Origin: Achromobacter aloeverae
GTDB lineage: Bacteria; Pseudomonadota; Gammaproteobacteria; Burkholderiales; Burkholderiaceae_B
NCBI RefSeq assembly: GCF_004121055.1
Contig: NZ_PYAL01000001.1
Location: 62,001 to 126,000 of the forward strand
Reading direction: 5' to 3'
DNA length: 64,000 bases
A program made the translations under genes and the position numbers. Positions 8,506 to 19,377 of this stretch are shown piece by piece. Position 1 is the stretch's first letter; every line of letters starts with the position of its first letter. The notes beneath the pieces are model-generated. The model was not told where the DNA came from. It ran no database searches and saw only the letters and a program-made list of their open reading frames with translations.

Positions 8506-9750
8506 ATGACCCACCCCTATCGCCTCGTCGCCCGCGTCGCGTCCCTGGCCGCCGCGCTGCTGGCGCCGATGACGCCCGCCATCGTCACCGCCGCCACCGC
8601 GGCCGCCACTGACGCCACGTGCCCGACCGCCCGCCTCGACTGCCCTTTCGTCGCCGATCTACTGAAGCAGCGCGAAGGCTATGGCCGTAACGCCAAGGGC
8701 GGCGTGGATGGCCCCGTCGTCGTGGTGTCGTCCAATGCCGACGACGGCCCCGGCAGCTTGCGCGACGCCTTGCGCCATGCTCGCGGTCCCACGTGGATAC
8801 GCTTCGCGTCCGACATGACCATCAACCTGAACTCGCAACTGCGCGTTCCTTCGCACGTGACGATAGACGGCCGCGGCCACGCGGTCACGCTGATGGGCGA
8901 CGGCCTGGGCATCTACGGGGCCGACAGCGTCATCATTACGCACCTGACCATCAATGGACAGCTGCGCAATTTCTCGCAGGCGGTCAACGTGGCGAACGGT
9001 TCGAAGAACGTGTGGGTCGATCACATGGACCTGTCCCGTTTCGGGGACCGGCTGCTCAATGTCAAGAACGGCTCCACCGACGTCACCGTGTCCTGGACCA
9101 AGTTTCACAATCATGACAAGGTCATGTTGCTGAACAACCTGACCTCCAAGAACCTGTTCGCGAACTACGACCGCGACGCCATCGCGCGGGTCACGCTGCA
9201 CCACAACTATTTCGTCGATACGGTGCAGCGCAACCCGCGCGCGCAGTTCGGCACCTTCCACCTTTACAACAACCTGCTCCAGGATTGGGATTTCTACGGC
9301 ATGAGCTTCGGCCTGGAGGCGCGCGCCCTGGTGGAAGGCAACATCTATGACAACGCGGTCCAGCGGCAATGCAAGGAGCCGGACGAATTTCCCACGGTCG
9401 AGGGGGTGAAGGTCAACTACTGCAAGTACATCCCGAGCGCCGCGGCGAGGTCCGCCCTGAACAACGGGGAAGCCGACGGCAAGCGTTACGCCGACACCCG
9501 GGCAAAGTACCAGTATCGCCATGACGACAAGGCCTTCCTGGTGGTGCGCGACAACCTCTATCTGCGCGACGCCAAGCCTGTGCTTCAGGACTACCAGGCG
9601 GACAAGGTGCCGCCGGTGCCCTACTGCTACGCCTACCAGGCGCCCTCTCCGGCCGTGGCCGATGAAATACGGCGCTATGCCGGCAATACCGCCGGCACGC
9701 CGGCCTTGCCGAATCAGTCGCGTTGCCCGCCGGGGGGCGGGCAACGATAG
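8506..9750 (+). CDS. secreted pectate lyase, polysaccharide lyase family 1
   Basis: A 414-residue pectate/pectin lyase of the PL1 right-handed beta-helix fold, which cleaves polygalacturonate by Ca2+-dependent beta-elimination outside the cytoplasm. A Sec signal occupies about residues 1-30. Typical parallel beta-helix segments follow: VTIDGRGH, the acidic VWVDHMDLS region that supplies calcium ligands, and HHNYF...RNPRAQFG, whose arginine is the expected catalytic base. It stands alone between the MarR-type gene and frmR. Related proteins are common in plant- and soil-associated bacteria, so plant polymer use is plausible. Confidence 0.88.
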   Translation: MTHPYRLVARVASLAAALLAPMTPAIVTAATAAATDATCPTARLDCPFVADLLKQREGYGRNAKGGVDGPVVVVSSNADDGPGSLRDALRHARGPTWIRFASDMTINLNSQLRVPSHVTIDGRGHAVTLMGDGLGIYGADSVIITHLTINGQLRNFSQAVNVANGSKNVWVDHMDLSRFGDRLLNVKNGSTDVTVSWTKFHNHDKVMLLNNLTSKNLFANYDRDAIARVTLHHNYFVDTVQRNPRAQFGTFHLYNNLLQDWDFYGMSFGLEARALVEGNIYDNAVQRQCKEPDEFPTVEGVKVNYCKYIPSAAARSALNNGEADGKRYADTRAKYQYRHDDKAFLVVRDNLYLRDAKPVLQDYQADKVPPVPYCYAYQAPSPAVADEIRRYAGNTAGTPALPNQSRCPPGGGQR

Positions 9751-9814
9751 GCGCCCATCGTGGAAAAGGCCGTCCATCCGGCGCGCCCTCGACATCGGCG
9801 CGCCGCTTTGATGT

Positions 9815-9832
9815 GTCGAGTTGCAACTCGAC
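9815..9832. repeat. perfect 18-bp palindrome downstream of pectate lyase
   Basis: GTCGAGTTGCAACTCGAC is a perfect inverted repeat 65 bp after the pectate lyase stop and just upstream of the frmR promoter. It lacks a T-run, so it is not a classical terminator. It may be a regulator site. Confidence 0.45.
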
Positions 9833-9837
9833 CAGGG

Positions 9838-9866
9838 TTGCCGGACACTCCCCGGGGGTGTAGCAT
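9838..9866 (+). promoter_or_regulatory. frmR promoter with candidate FrmR operator in the spacer
   Basis: TTGCCG (9838-9843) and TAGCAT (9861-9866) are separated by 17 bp. The spacer holds CACTCCCCGGGGGTG (9846-9860), a GC-tract with inverted CAC/GTG ends like the operators of CsoR/RcnR/FrmR repressors. A start 7 nt after the -10 would fall on or beside the frmR ATG, so the mRNA could be nearly leaderless. Repressor bound in the spacer would block polymerase until formaldehyde modifies it. Confidence 0.6.
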
Positions 9867-9872
9867 TCGCCC

Positions 9873-11331
<1,459 letters not shown>

Positions 11332-11336
11332 TCGCG

Positions 11337-14300
11337 CTACCAGCTGTAGCGATAGCCGACCTGCCCGAAGACGCCCTTGCGGCTCTCGCCGTCCAGGTTC
11401 TTCGTGAACTTGATGGCGGCGTAGAGCTGGCTGCCCTTCCCTATGCTCTGGTTCAGGCCGAAACCCAGTTCACCCCAGGTGCGGCTGAACGTCGGCCGCA
11501 GCGACGTGCCGTCCACCGATACGGCCTTGATGGGCACGAAGTCGTGCAGCACGTCGATGGTCATATAGGGCGTGCCGGCGCCCGTGCCGTCTTCGGTGCG
11601 CACGTTCGGGGCGTAGATGCGCACGCCCAGGCGGCCCCGGACCGCATTGCTGCTGGTGCCCGAGATGCTGGATATGCCGTCGTTGAAGTGATCCAGGTCC
11701 AGGTACTGGTAGACCAGTTGCGCCTGCGGTTCGATGGCCAGCTTGGGCATCAGCAGGAAGGGCTTGCCGACCTCCTGCGACAAGGCGATGCCGAAGCCGT
11801 GCTGGCTGGCGCCGTTGCCATAGGTGTCGTTGTACTTGTTGTTGTAGTGCGTGACCTGGGCCACCGAATCCCAATACGAGCCGTCGCGCAGGTACTTGGT
11901 GTAATAGCCGCCGACGCTCTGGGCCTGGGTGGTGGCCTTGCCGGTGGTATCGGACAGCATGGGGCTGAGGTCGCGCGCGCCGTCCTTGAACTTGGAATCC
12001 GTGACGCTCAGGCTGGCCGTGACGCCCGCATGGGTGCTTCCCCCTTCCGGGTCCTGCTTCAGCGTCCAATCCTTGCCGAACTGCATGAAGAAGGTGCTCT
12101 GGTTGGCGGAGAACCGGCTGCCTGAATCCCCCTGCACGCCGTATCCACCCATGCGCCCCCACACGCCGTTGCGCTTCCCGGGCTGGTTCTGCTCCGCCTG
12201 GTTCTGCTCCGTGTTGTAGACGTCGCCCACGCGCTCATGGAGCCGGCCCAGGTTGGTGAACCCGTAGTCCATGTTCATGGCGGGCAGCAAGGTGTAGCCA
12301 ACCACGCCGGGTCGGTACGCGATCGGCGCCGCGCCGCCGCCGGCACTGCCGCCGACCTTGCCGGGACCGCCGCCGCTGGTGACCGGGTCCACCAGGGCGG
12401 AGCGCAGGTAATAGTCGTCGGCGCTGTTGCTGCCGCCGCGATACAACAGGTATTCATAGGCCCCGGCCTGCACGGGACTGGCCAGTCGGAAGGCGCCGGG
12501 CGCCGTGCTGCCGCCACCGGTCACCGCCACCACGTTGATGCCGTCGCCGGTGGTCAGTACGCCGGGTCCGCCCGTGTTGACGATGCGCAGCGCGGTGGCG
12601 CCCGTGGCCGCGCCGCCGCTGACGACCAGGCGATCGGACGGCGAGCCGTCGCCGCCCAGCCACGTGTTCAGGGCCACGGTGCCGTTGGCGCCGACGTAGC
12701 TGGACGCGGTCAGCGTCTTGTAGCTGCCTGCCTGCCGCGGGTCTCCCGTCGGCGGCAGGAAGGCCACCGTGCCGGCGTTGGACAGTGCGCCGGTCACCGA
12801 ACTGGCGGTGACATTCCACGTGCTGGTGGCGTCGATATTGACGTCCAGGGGATCGATGCGTCCCGTCAGCACGGAGCCCTGGTTCAGGCTGACCACGCCG
12901 CCGCTGCTGGCGTCGGCGATCAGGTCGCCGTTCAGCCTCACGCCCTGCGTCGACAGGTTGACCGTGCTCGCGTTGGTCAGGTTCAGCAGCGTACCCGAGG
13001 CCGCTCTGACATTGACCTCGCCGGCGAGCGTGATGTTGGCGCGCGCACCGGTCACCTCGATGGCGTTGCCCGCTGTCGCGGCCAGCGACCCGCCCGTGAC
13101 CGTGATAGTGGATGCCTGGCCGTTGGCCTGCGTATCGGTGACCGCGAGGCCGGCCGTGGCGCCGGCAAGCGCCGCGTTGCGCAAGGCCAGCGTGCCCCCG
13201 GCGTTGGATTGCGCGCCCGCTCCCGCCGTGCTGGACAACGTGGTGCCGGTGACCGTGGCGGCGCCCTGGGGGCCCTCCACATACAAGGCCGCCGCGCCCG
13301 TGCCTTGCGTCGCGACGCTGCCGCCCGACAGCGTCGCGGTGGCGCCGTTGTCCAGCAGGATGCCGTGCGCGCCGGCGCCGAGCGTGGTGATGGTCGTATC
13401 CGTCATTGCCAGGCGGCCCGCGCTGCTGACGTAGATGCCCACCGCATGGTCGCCGACCGTGTCCAACGTGCCGCCCGACAGCATGATTTCGCCGTTCGCG
13501 CCCGAAGACGAGATACCGGCCGCGCCGCTGCCCGTGGTGCGTATCGACGTATTCGTCAAGGCGATGGATCCGCCGGCCGCGCGGTTGTCCAGCGCCATGC
13601 CGGTGCCGTCGATCACGATGGCGCCCGCGGTGCCGGTAACCCGGCCGTCGGTCGCGGTGGCGTCGATGAGTATGCCGTCGGCGGTGCCGCCGGCCTCGAC
13701 CCGGCCGGCGCCCGAGAACGCCACCGACGCGCCCGCTCCGGTGAGATGGACCGCGGCCACCCCGTCGTCCGCCCGGATGGTGCCGTTGTTCACCAGGCTG
13801 GCCTGGGCCCCCTGCACCAGGGCGCCGTCGCCATTGGCCACGCGTATCGTGGCCGTATTGTTCACCGTGCCCCGGGGACCGACGACGACACCTGTGGAGC
13901 CTGGCCCCGTCAAGGTGATGTCCGCGTTGTTGTTCAAGGTGCCCAGGTTGCGCGCGATGAACCCCACGGCGCCGGCGTTGTCGGACTGGATGGCGGCGTT
14001 GTTGGTGAGCACGGTGGCCACCGGCCATCCGATGGCCGCCCCGGTGAGGTCGTGCGCCTGGCCATCGACGATGCCGGCCGTGGCGCCCGCGTTCGCCAGC
14101 ACGATGGTCGTGCCGGCGTCGATGGTGCCCATTGCACCGCCTTCGGTCACCACGGCGGCGGAGCCGCCCGCGCCGCCCGCCGCCCCCGTGACGCGATACG
14201 TGGAGGCGCCGGTGGATAGCGTCGTGCCCATGCCGGTCGCCACGACCCCGCGCGCATCCTTCCCCGCCACCGTGATGTCCAGCGCGCCGGCGGTCGATGC

Positions 14301-16592
14301 GCCGGTGAAGGCGGCGCCGTCGGCGACCCGGAACAACGAGGAACCGTCCGTCGCCACCGAAAGTACGCTGGCATTGACATTGATGCTGGACCCCGCGCCC
14401 GCCGCATAGAAACCGATCTGGTCGGTGCCCGCCAGGAATTGCGGTACGGCCCCCGCGTCGACATTGATGGTGCCGCCGTTCTGCGCGAAGACGCCGATTG
14501 CCCCCGTGCCCGCCAGGTTGACCGCGCCGCTGACTTGCGCGACCCCCTGGGCGCCGTTCACCCACACCCCGAAATTGCGGGTGCCGGACGCGATGTCGGC
14601 GCCGCCGGCGACATTGATGGTCCCGGTGGATTCGGCATTCGCCGCGATGCCGGGGTCCGCGTTCACCATCAAGCCCACGCCGTTGACGCCGGTCAGATTG
14701 ATCGTGCCCGCGTTGCGTACCACCGCGCCGGTGCCGGCGGCGCCATTGTCGTCCGCCATCATGCCGATGTTCGCCAAGGGCGTGCCCGCCGCCTGCCCGG
14801 TCACCTCGATGGTGCCGTTGTTCAGCAGCAGCGAGCGTATGGGCGCGGTGGAGAACATCCCCACGGCGCCCTGCGCCTGCGTACCGATGACGATGTTGCC
14901 GTTGTTGATGGCGCTGTCGCCCGTGTCCATGATGCGCACGCCGTAGGTCGGTCCCGAGATGGCGACGTCGGCCGCGGCGTCGGCCAGGCCGTATTGCGCG
15001 GCGCGGCCGATGTAGAGGGTGCCGGCGGCGTCATTGACGAAACTGCTGCCGCCGCTCACGTTCACGCCCACCACCGTCGTGACGTAGCCCGGGTTCACGC
15101 CGACATTGATGTTGCCGTCGTTGCTGCCGGATGCGCCTTGCGCCAACCCCATGCCGACGGACGTATTGCCCGCATAGGCAAAGCCAGACACATTGATCAC
15201 CCCGCTGTTCTGCACGCTGCTACCCTGACCCGACGCGATGATGCCCGAGCCGGTGTAGTAGAAGGTGTTCGCGGTGGCGGTGTCCAGCTTGTCACCGGCC
15301 ACGTAGCCGCTGGATACCACGCCGTCGGCCGCGTTGATGAAGCGCCCGCCGTTGTCCACGCGCACCAGCTGTTCGATCACATTGCCGGACAGCGTGCCGT
15401 GGTTGATGCCGAGGGCGCCATTGGTGACCTTCAGGGCGCCCGAGGCGCGCGTGATGTCGATCTGGCCGCCGGCGGCGATGACGGCCGACCCGTTGCGGCC
15501 GGTGGCCAGGATGGCATAGCGGTCGCCGTTGGGCGCGCGCGCCAGGTCGCCGGCCGTCGTCTTGGTCGCGTAGGTCACGGGCGTATCGACGGTGGTGTAG
15601 GCCTGCGCGAATGCGGCGTCATAGGCCTGCTGCGATGTCAGGATGCCGTCGTGCAGCGCCGCCACCAGCACATCGTTGTAGGCGGCCAGCTGCGCGGCAT
15701 TGGTGACGGTGTACGTAATGCCATTGAACGTCACGGTGCCCGCGTAGGTCGTGACCGGCACCTGTACGGTCAGTAACCCGGTGTCGACATCGGGCGTGGG
15801 CAGGCCGGGGTCTATGCCCATGTCGATGGCGTTGCGCGAACGCCAGACGACGCGGCTCGCGGCGTTGCCGCTGCCGTCCGCGGCGGTCAGGTAGGTCTGC
15901 TTGGAGACCATGAGCAGGCTGTTGGACGATGGCGCGCCGCTGGGCGTGGCGCCCAGGTTCACGTTCAGGGTGCCGCCCGTCTGGTCCACGCGACCCAGCG
16001 AGGCGTGGTAGTACATATCGCCGCTGACATTCTCGAACTGGTTCACGGGGGTGGCAAGATTGGACTGGTCCGCGAACGCCGCCGAATCGTAGGTGCGGTA
16101 CACGACCGTGGCGCCGGTGGCCGGGTTCGTGGCGCTGACGGTCGCGTTCTGGGGACCGGTCACCAGCGCGCTGGAGCCGAAGGTGCCGGAAACCACGTTG
16201 ACCGAGTCGGCCGGCACGGTGGTGTTGCCGCTGTAACCCGTGCCGACCACTGACGTGCCTGTCAACGTAACGGTCTGGCCATGGTTGACCACCGCGCCGC
16301 CGGCGCCGTCCTGGCTGACCGGGGGGTTGTAGTCGGCGATGGCGCATAGTCCCCCTGCCGGGGCCGAGTGCTGGGACGTGTCCGTCTTGCAACTGGACGC
16401 CAGCGCCAGCGCGGGGCCGGCGATTCCCGCGGCTAGCGCCGCCACGAGCATGCCGTGCCTCAATGCGCGCGATGCCGATCTTGCGTCGCGGCCAGACGTG
16501 GCGCTGGCGCCTGCATTGCCCTGCGCGAGTTCGGAGGCGACGATGTATTGCTGTCGGGAAACGCTCCAGACGATCTTGTGAAACCTGTTCAT
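11337..16592 (-). CDS. large type Va autotransporter with ESPR signal
   Basis: A 1751-residue self-secreting outer-membrane protein. It begins with an extended signal peptide region (MNRFHKIVWSVSRQQYIVAS, residues 1-20) followed by the hydrophobic stretch ending GPALALA. The passenger is a long Gly/Ala/Thr/Asn-rich repetitive region built of short rungs such as NNGTI and GTINV, typical of a right-handed beta-helix. The last ~280 residues form the translocator beta-barrel, starting near NGVWGRMGGYG and ending in the aromatic YRYSW. The start at 16592 was chosen because the ESPR consensus begins with this methionine. Adhesin or AIDA-like function is inferred. It converges with frmA, with 5 bp between the stops. 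Confidence 0.92.
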   Translation of the reverse strand: MNRFHKIVWSVSRQQYIVASELAQGNAGASATSGRDARSASRALRHGMLVAALAAGIAGPALALASSCKTDTSQHSAPAGGLCAIADYNPPVSQDGAGGAVVNHGQTVTLTGTSVVGTGYSGNTTVPADSVNVVSGTFGSSALVTGPQNATVSATNPATGATVVYRTYDSAAFADQSNLATPVNQFENVSGDMYYHASLGRVDQTGGTLNVNLGATPSGAPSSNSLLMVSKQTYLTAADGSGNAASRVVWRSRNAIDMGIDPGLPTPDVDTGLLTVQVPVTTYAGTVTFNGITYTVTNAAQLAAYNDVLVAALHDGILTSQQAYDAAFAQAYTTVDTPVTYATKTTAGDLARAPNGDRYAILATGRNGSAVIAAGGQIDITRASGALKVTNGALGINHGTLSGNVIEQLVRVDNGGRFINAADGVVSSGYVAGDKLDTATANTFYYTGSGIIASGQGSSVQNSGVINVSGFAYAGNTSVGMGLAQGASGSNDGNINVGVNPGYVTTVVGVNVSGGSSFVNDAAGTLYIGRAAQYGLADAAADVAISGPTYGVRIMDTGDSAINNGNIVIGTQAQGAVGMFSTAPIRSLLLNNGTIEVTGQAAGTPLANIGMMADDNGAAGTGAVVRNAGTINLTGVNGVGLMVNADPGIAANAESTGTINVAGGADIASGTRNFGVWVNGAQGVAQVSGAVNLAGTGAIGVFAQNGGTINVDAGAVPQFLAGTDQIGFYAAGAGSSINVNASVLSVATDGSSLFRVADGAAFTGASTAGALDITVAGKDARGVVATGMGTTLSTGASTYRVTGAAGGAGGSAAVVTEGGAMGTIDAGTTIVLANAGATAGIVDGQAHDLTGAAIGWPVATVLTNNAAIQSDNAGAVGFIARNLGTLNNNADITLTGPGSTGVVVGPRGTVNNTATIRVANGDGALVQGAQASLVNNGTIRADDGVAAVHLTGAGASVAFSGAGRVEAGGTADGILIDATATDGRVTGTAGAIVIDGTGMALDNRAAGGSIALTNTSIRTTGSGAAGISSSGANGEIMLSGGTLDTVGDHAVGIYVSSAGRLAMTDTTITTLGAGAHGILLDNGATATLSGGSVATQGTGAAALYVEGPQGAATVTGTTLSSTAGAGAQSNAGGTLALRNAALAGATAGLAVTDTQANGQASTITVTGGSLAATAGNAIEVTGARANITLAGEVNVRAASGTLLNLTNASTVNLSTQGVRLNGDLIADASSGGVVSLNQGSVLTGRIDPLDVNIDATSTWNVTASSVTGALSNAGTVAFLPPTGDPRQAGSYKTLTASSYVGANGTVALNTWLGGDGSPSDRLVVSGGAATGATALRIVNTGGPGVLTTGDGINVVAVTGGGSTAPGAFRLASPVQAGAYEYLLYRGGSNSADDYYLRSALVDPVTSGGGPGKVGGSAGGGAAPIAYRPGVVGYTLLPAMNMDYGFTNLGRLHERVGDVYNTEQNQAEQNQPGKRNGVWGRMGGYGVQGDSGSRFSANQSTFFMQFGKDWTLKQDPEGGSTHAGVTASLSVTDSKFKDGARDLSPMLSDTTGKATTQAQSVGGYYTKYLRDGSYWDSVAQVTHYNNKYNDTYGNGASQHGFGIALSQEVGKPFLLMPKLAIEPQAQLVYQYLDLDHFNDGISSISGTSSNAVRGRLGVRIYAPNVRTEDGTGAGTPYMTIDVLHDFVPIKAVSVDGTSLRPTFSRTWGELGFGLNQSIGKGSQLYAAIKFTKNLDGESRKGVFGQVGYRYSW

Positions 16593-17161
16593 GAGCTGGC
16601 CTACAGTATCGAGCGGTATCGGGATCCCCCTTGGTCGTAGGCAATCCACGCCACGAGGTGTGATCCATGATTCGTTCGAAATGCATCCAAACCAATTGAC
16701 AAGTCGTCCTAGGACGAACAGGCGTCCTGAATATGGGCGAGGTACGGGCGATGCGGCCGGATTGAGAGAAGGACGAGGCGGACACGCCGGCGTCGTCTGC
16801 CAGCCCGTGTTGTGCGCCGCACACCGCCGCGCGCTGGCGGGGCGTCAGGGCGGATGGCCTAGGCCATCCGCGGAAGGCCCCGCTTACGCCGTAGCCCGGG
16901 CGATGGGGACCGATATGCCACGGATCGTGTCAGGGCTGGGCCGCGAGCAGGCTACGTGTATACGGGTGGCGTGGCGCCGTCAAAGAACGAAGCTGCATAA
17001 ATTAATGAGTATTCGCTACCGGGGAAAAGTTATTTGGCGGGGAGGAGCGCGTTGGGGAGAATGAGCCCTACGAACATTCCGAACATTCCGAACATCCGGA
17101 CGCGTGACGCACTACCGCGCGCCATCACGCGCCGCCCTCGGCACCCCACCCTGTCCGCGTC
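16593..17161. other. long intergenic region with palindromes and a 9-bp triple repeat
   Basis: This 569-bp gap separates the leftward autotransporter from the rightward organosulfur genes. It contains a 14-bp palindrome TCGTCCTAGGACGA (16704-16717) just after TTGACA (16696-16701), a perfect 22-bp palindrome (16850-16871, half-site GCGGATGGCCT), and three tandem 9-mers at 17072-17098. Open frames here look like random GC-rich coding shadows. No convincing gene or complete promoter was found. Confidence 0.6.
17072..17098 (+). repeat. three tandem 9-mers before the organosulfur operon
   Basis: GAACATTCC occurs twice in tandem and is followed by GAACATCCG, ending 63 bp upstream of the monooxygenase ATG. 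The position suits an activator or repressor array for the operon, and the spacing of just under one helical turn would place units on nearly the same face. It could equally be a short slippage repeat. Confidence 0.55.
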
Positions 17162-18523
17162 ATGACTGAACCCCAAAGACAGCTGCACCTCAATGCCTTC
17201 CTGCGCAACATCGGCCAGCACGAGGCCGCCTGGCGCTTGCCGGCGTCCGACGTCAAGGCCATCACCGATGTGTCGCACTACATCAATCTGGCCAGGATTG
17301 CCGAACGCGGCACGCTGGACGCCATTTTCTTCGCCGACCACCCGGTGCTGAAGGACAGGACGGAGGACAGGCCCTTCGACGCGCTGGACCCTTCCACCCT
17401 GCTCGCGGCACTATCGACGGTGACGACCCGCATCGGCCTGGTCGCCACTGCATCGACGACCTACAACGACCCCTACAATCTCGCCCGCCGCTTCGCCACC
17501 ATCGACCACCTGAGCCGCGGCCGCGCCGGCTGGAACGTCGTCACCACCGCCAACGCCGATGCGGCCGCCAACTTCGGCGGCGCTGTCCATCCCGATCCCG
17601 CGACGCGCTACGATCGCGCCGCCGAGTTCATCGACGTGGCGATACGCCTGTGGGACAGCTGGCAGGACGATGCCATCGTCGGCGACAAGCAGGCGGGCGT
17701 CTTCGCCGACGGACGGCGCATCCACCACGTCAATCACCAGGGCCGGCACTTCCACGTGCGCGGCCCCCTGGAAGTGCCGCGCCCGCCGCAAGGCCGGCCG
17801 GTCCTGTTCCAGGCCGGGTCGTCTGCCCCGGGCAAGGCCCTGGCGGCGCGCTACGCCGAAGCCATCTTCACCGCGCAGCCGGACCTGGCCGGCGCGCAGG
17901 CCTTCTATCGGGAAGTGAAGGACCAGGTGCGCGCCCACGGGCGCAATCCGGATCACGTGCACATCCTGCCCGGACTGTCCGTGTTCGTCGGCGGGACGCA
18001 GGCCGAGGCGCTGGCACTCCAGGACACCTTCGAATCGTTGACCCTGCCGTCCTATGGCCTGGCACAGCTCAACCGCATAACGGGACTGGACTATGGCGAG
18101 TCGGACCTGGACCGCATCTTCGAACTGCCGTCCGGCCTTGCCCTATCCGGCGACATCAAGAGCCGCGTCGGCCTGCTGCAGGGCATTGCCAGCAAGGAGC
18201 GCATCACCGTGCGCCAGCTGCTGCGACGCCTGAGCGCCGGCCGCGGCCATCGCATCCTCGCGGGAACGCCGGAGCAGATCGCCGCCGACATCGAATCGTG
18301 GTTCCGTAGCGGGGCCGCCGACGGCTTCAACCTGATCCCGCCTGCCTTGCCCTCGTCCCTCGAAACCTTCGTCGACCAGGTGATACCCGAGTTGCGCAAG
18401 CGCGGCATCTTCCGCGATGCGTACACGGGCAGCACCTTGCGCGAGCACCTTGGATTGCCACGGCCCGCCTGGCAATCGCCAACGAGCGATGTGCCGGCCT
18501 ACGCTGAAGCTGAGGCTGGTTGA
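17162..18523 (+). CDS. NtaA/SnaA/DszA-family FMN-dependent monooxygenase
   Basis: A 453-residue flavin monooxygenase of the bacterial luciferase-like superfamily, in the NtaA/SnaA/DszA branch acting on sulfones, nitrilotriacetate or similar compounds with FMNH2 supplied by a separate reductase. Seen are the N-terminal LHLNAFLRNIGQHEAAWR, the YNLARRFATIDHLSRGRAGWN motif and the GTPEQIAADIE region near the end. It heads a run with an Ssu-type ABC importer, which suggests C-S bond cleavage of an imported organosulfur compound. Its TGA overlaps the permease ATG (TGATG). Confidence 0.87.
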   Translation: MTEPQRQLHLNAFLRNIGQHEAAWRLPASDVKAITDVSHYINLARIAERGTLDAIFFADHPVLKDRTEDRPFDALDPSTLLAALSTVTTRIGLVATASTTYNDPYNLARRFATIDHLSRGRAGWNVVTTANADAAANFGGAVHPDPATRYDRAAEFIDVAIRLWDSWQDDAIVGDKQAGVFADGRRIHHVNHQGRHFHVRGPLEVPRPPQGRPVLFQAGSSAPGKALAARYAEAIFTAQPDLAGAQAFYREVKDQVRAHGRNPDHVHILPGLSVFVGGTQAEALALQDTFESLTLPSYGLAQLNRITGLDYGESDLDRIFELPSGLALSGDIKSRVGLLQGIASKERITVRQLLRRLSAGRGHRILAGTPEQIAADIESWFRSGAADGFNLIPPALPSSLETFVDQVIPELRKRGIFRDAYTGSTLREHLGLPRPAWQSPTSDVPAYAEAEAG

Positions 18524-19377
18524 TGAAGCCGAGTTCGCTGTTCAAGCCGGGGTTCAGGTCCGGGGGCAAGCCTCATGACGCGCGCGGCCCGGCGCAAGCC
18601 GCCCCGCCGGCGCTGCGCCCCAAGGCCACCCTGCCCGGCCAGAAGCTGCTGGGGCCCCTGCTGGTGCTGGTCGCGTGGGCCGTCGCCACCGGCGGCGGCT
18701 GGATCGCTCCCGATCGCCTGCCCGCGCCGCGCCAGGTACTGGACGCGTTCACCGAGATGCTGTCTTCCGGCTACCTGCAGGAAAACCTGCTTATCTCGCT
18801 CGTCCGGGCGGGACTGGGGCTGGCCTATGGCGTCGTCGCCGGCGTGGCGCTTGCGTTCATCGCGGGCCTATCGCGCCCCGGCGACGCCTTGTTCGACGGC
18901 TTGATCCAGGTCAAGCGCGCCATTCCCAACCTGGCGCTGATCCCCCTTTTCATCATGTGGCTGGGCATAGGGGAAGCGATGAAGATCGTCATCATCGCGC
19001 TGGGCGTGCTGGTGCCCATCTATATCAACACCCATGCCGCCTTGCGCGACATCGACCTGCGCTACGTTGAACTGGCGGAGTCCGTCGCGCTGACCCGGAC
19101 GCAGTTCCTGCGCTACATCGTGATCCCCGGCTGCACGCCCGGCTTCTTCGTGGGCCTGCGACTGGCGGCCACACATGCCTGGACCGCGCTGGTCGTCGTG
19201 GAAACCATCAACGCCACCAGCGGTATCGGCTACATGATCACGCAGGCCCGCATCTACGGCCAGATGGAGATCGTCATTGCCGGCCTGGTCGTGTACGGCG
19301 TACTGGGATTCGGGACGGATGCGTTGATACGCGCTTTACAGAAAAAGGTATTGTCATGGCGGTTATCGATCGCGTAA
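18523..19377 (+). CDS. Ssu/Tau-type ABC transporter permease
   Basis: A 284-residue inner-membrane permease of the nitrate/sulfonate/taurine type. Hydrophobic segments begin near LLGPLLVLVAWAVA, and the coupling-helix region EAA (ELAESVALTRTQFLRYIVIPG) contacts the ATPase. The ATG at 18523 overlaps the monooxygenase stop. The N-terminal 40 residues are longer and more basic than usual. It works with the ATPase and binding protein that follow, each overlapping its neighbour. Confidence 0.9.
   Translation: MKPSSLFKPGFRSGGKPHDARGPAQAAPPALRPKATLPGQKLLGPLLVLVAWAVATGGGWIAPDRLPAPRQVLDAFTEMLSSGYLQENLLISLVRAGLGLAYGVVAGVALAFIAGLSRPGDALFDGLIQVKRAIPNLALIPLFIMWLGIGEAMKIVIIALGVLVPIYINTHAALRDIDLRYVELAESVALTRTQFLRYIVIPGCTPGFFVGLRLAATHAWTALVVVETINATSGIGYMITQARIYGQMEIVIAGLVVYGVLGFGTDALIRALQKKVLSWRLSIA

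Noticed and set aside
12237-14565. Long open frames opposite and beside the autotransporter passenger
   Set aside because: Their proteins are Arg/Gly/Ala-rich with no family features. They are by-products of GC-rich, third-position-biased repeats.
17072-17098. CRISPR or origin iterons
   Set aside because: Only three 9-mers, without spacers, DnaA boxes or rep/cas genes nearby.
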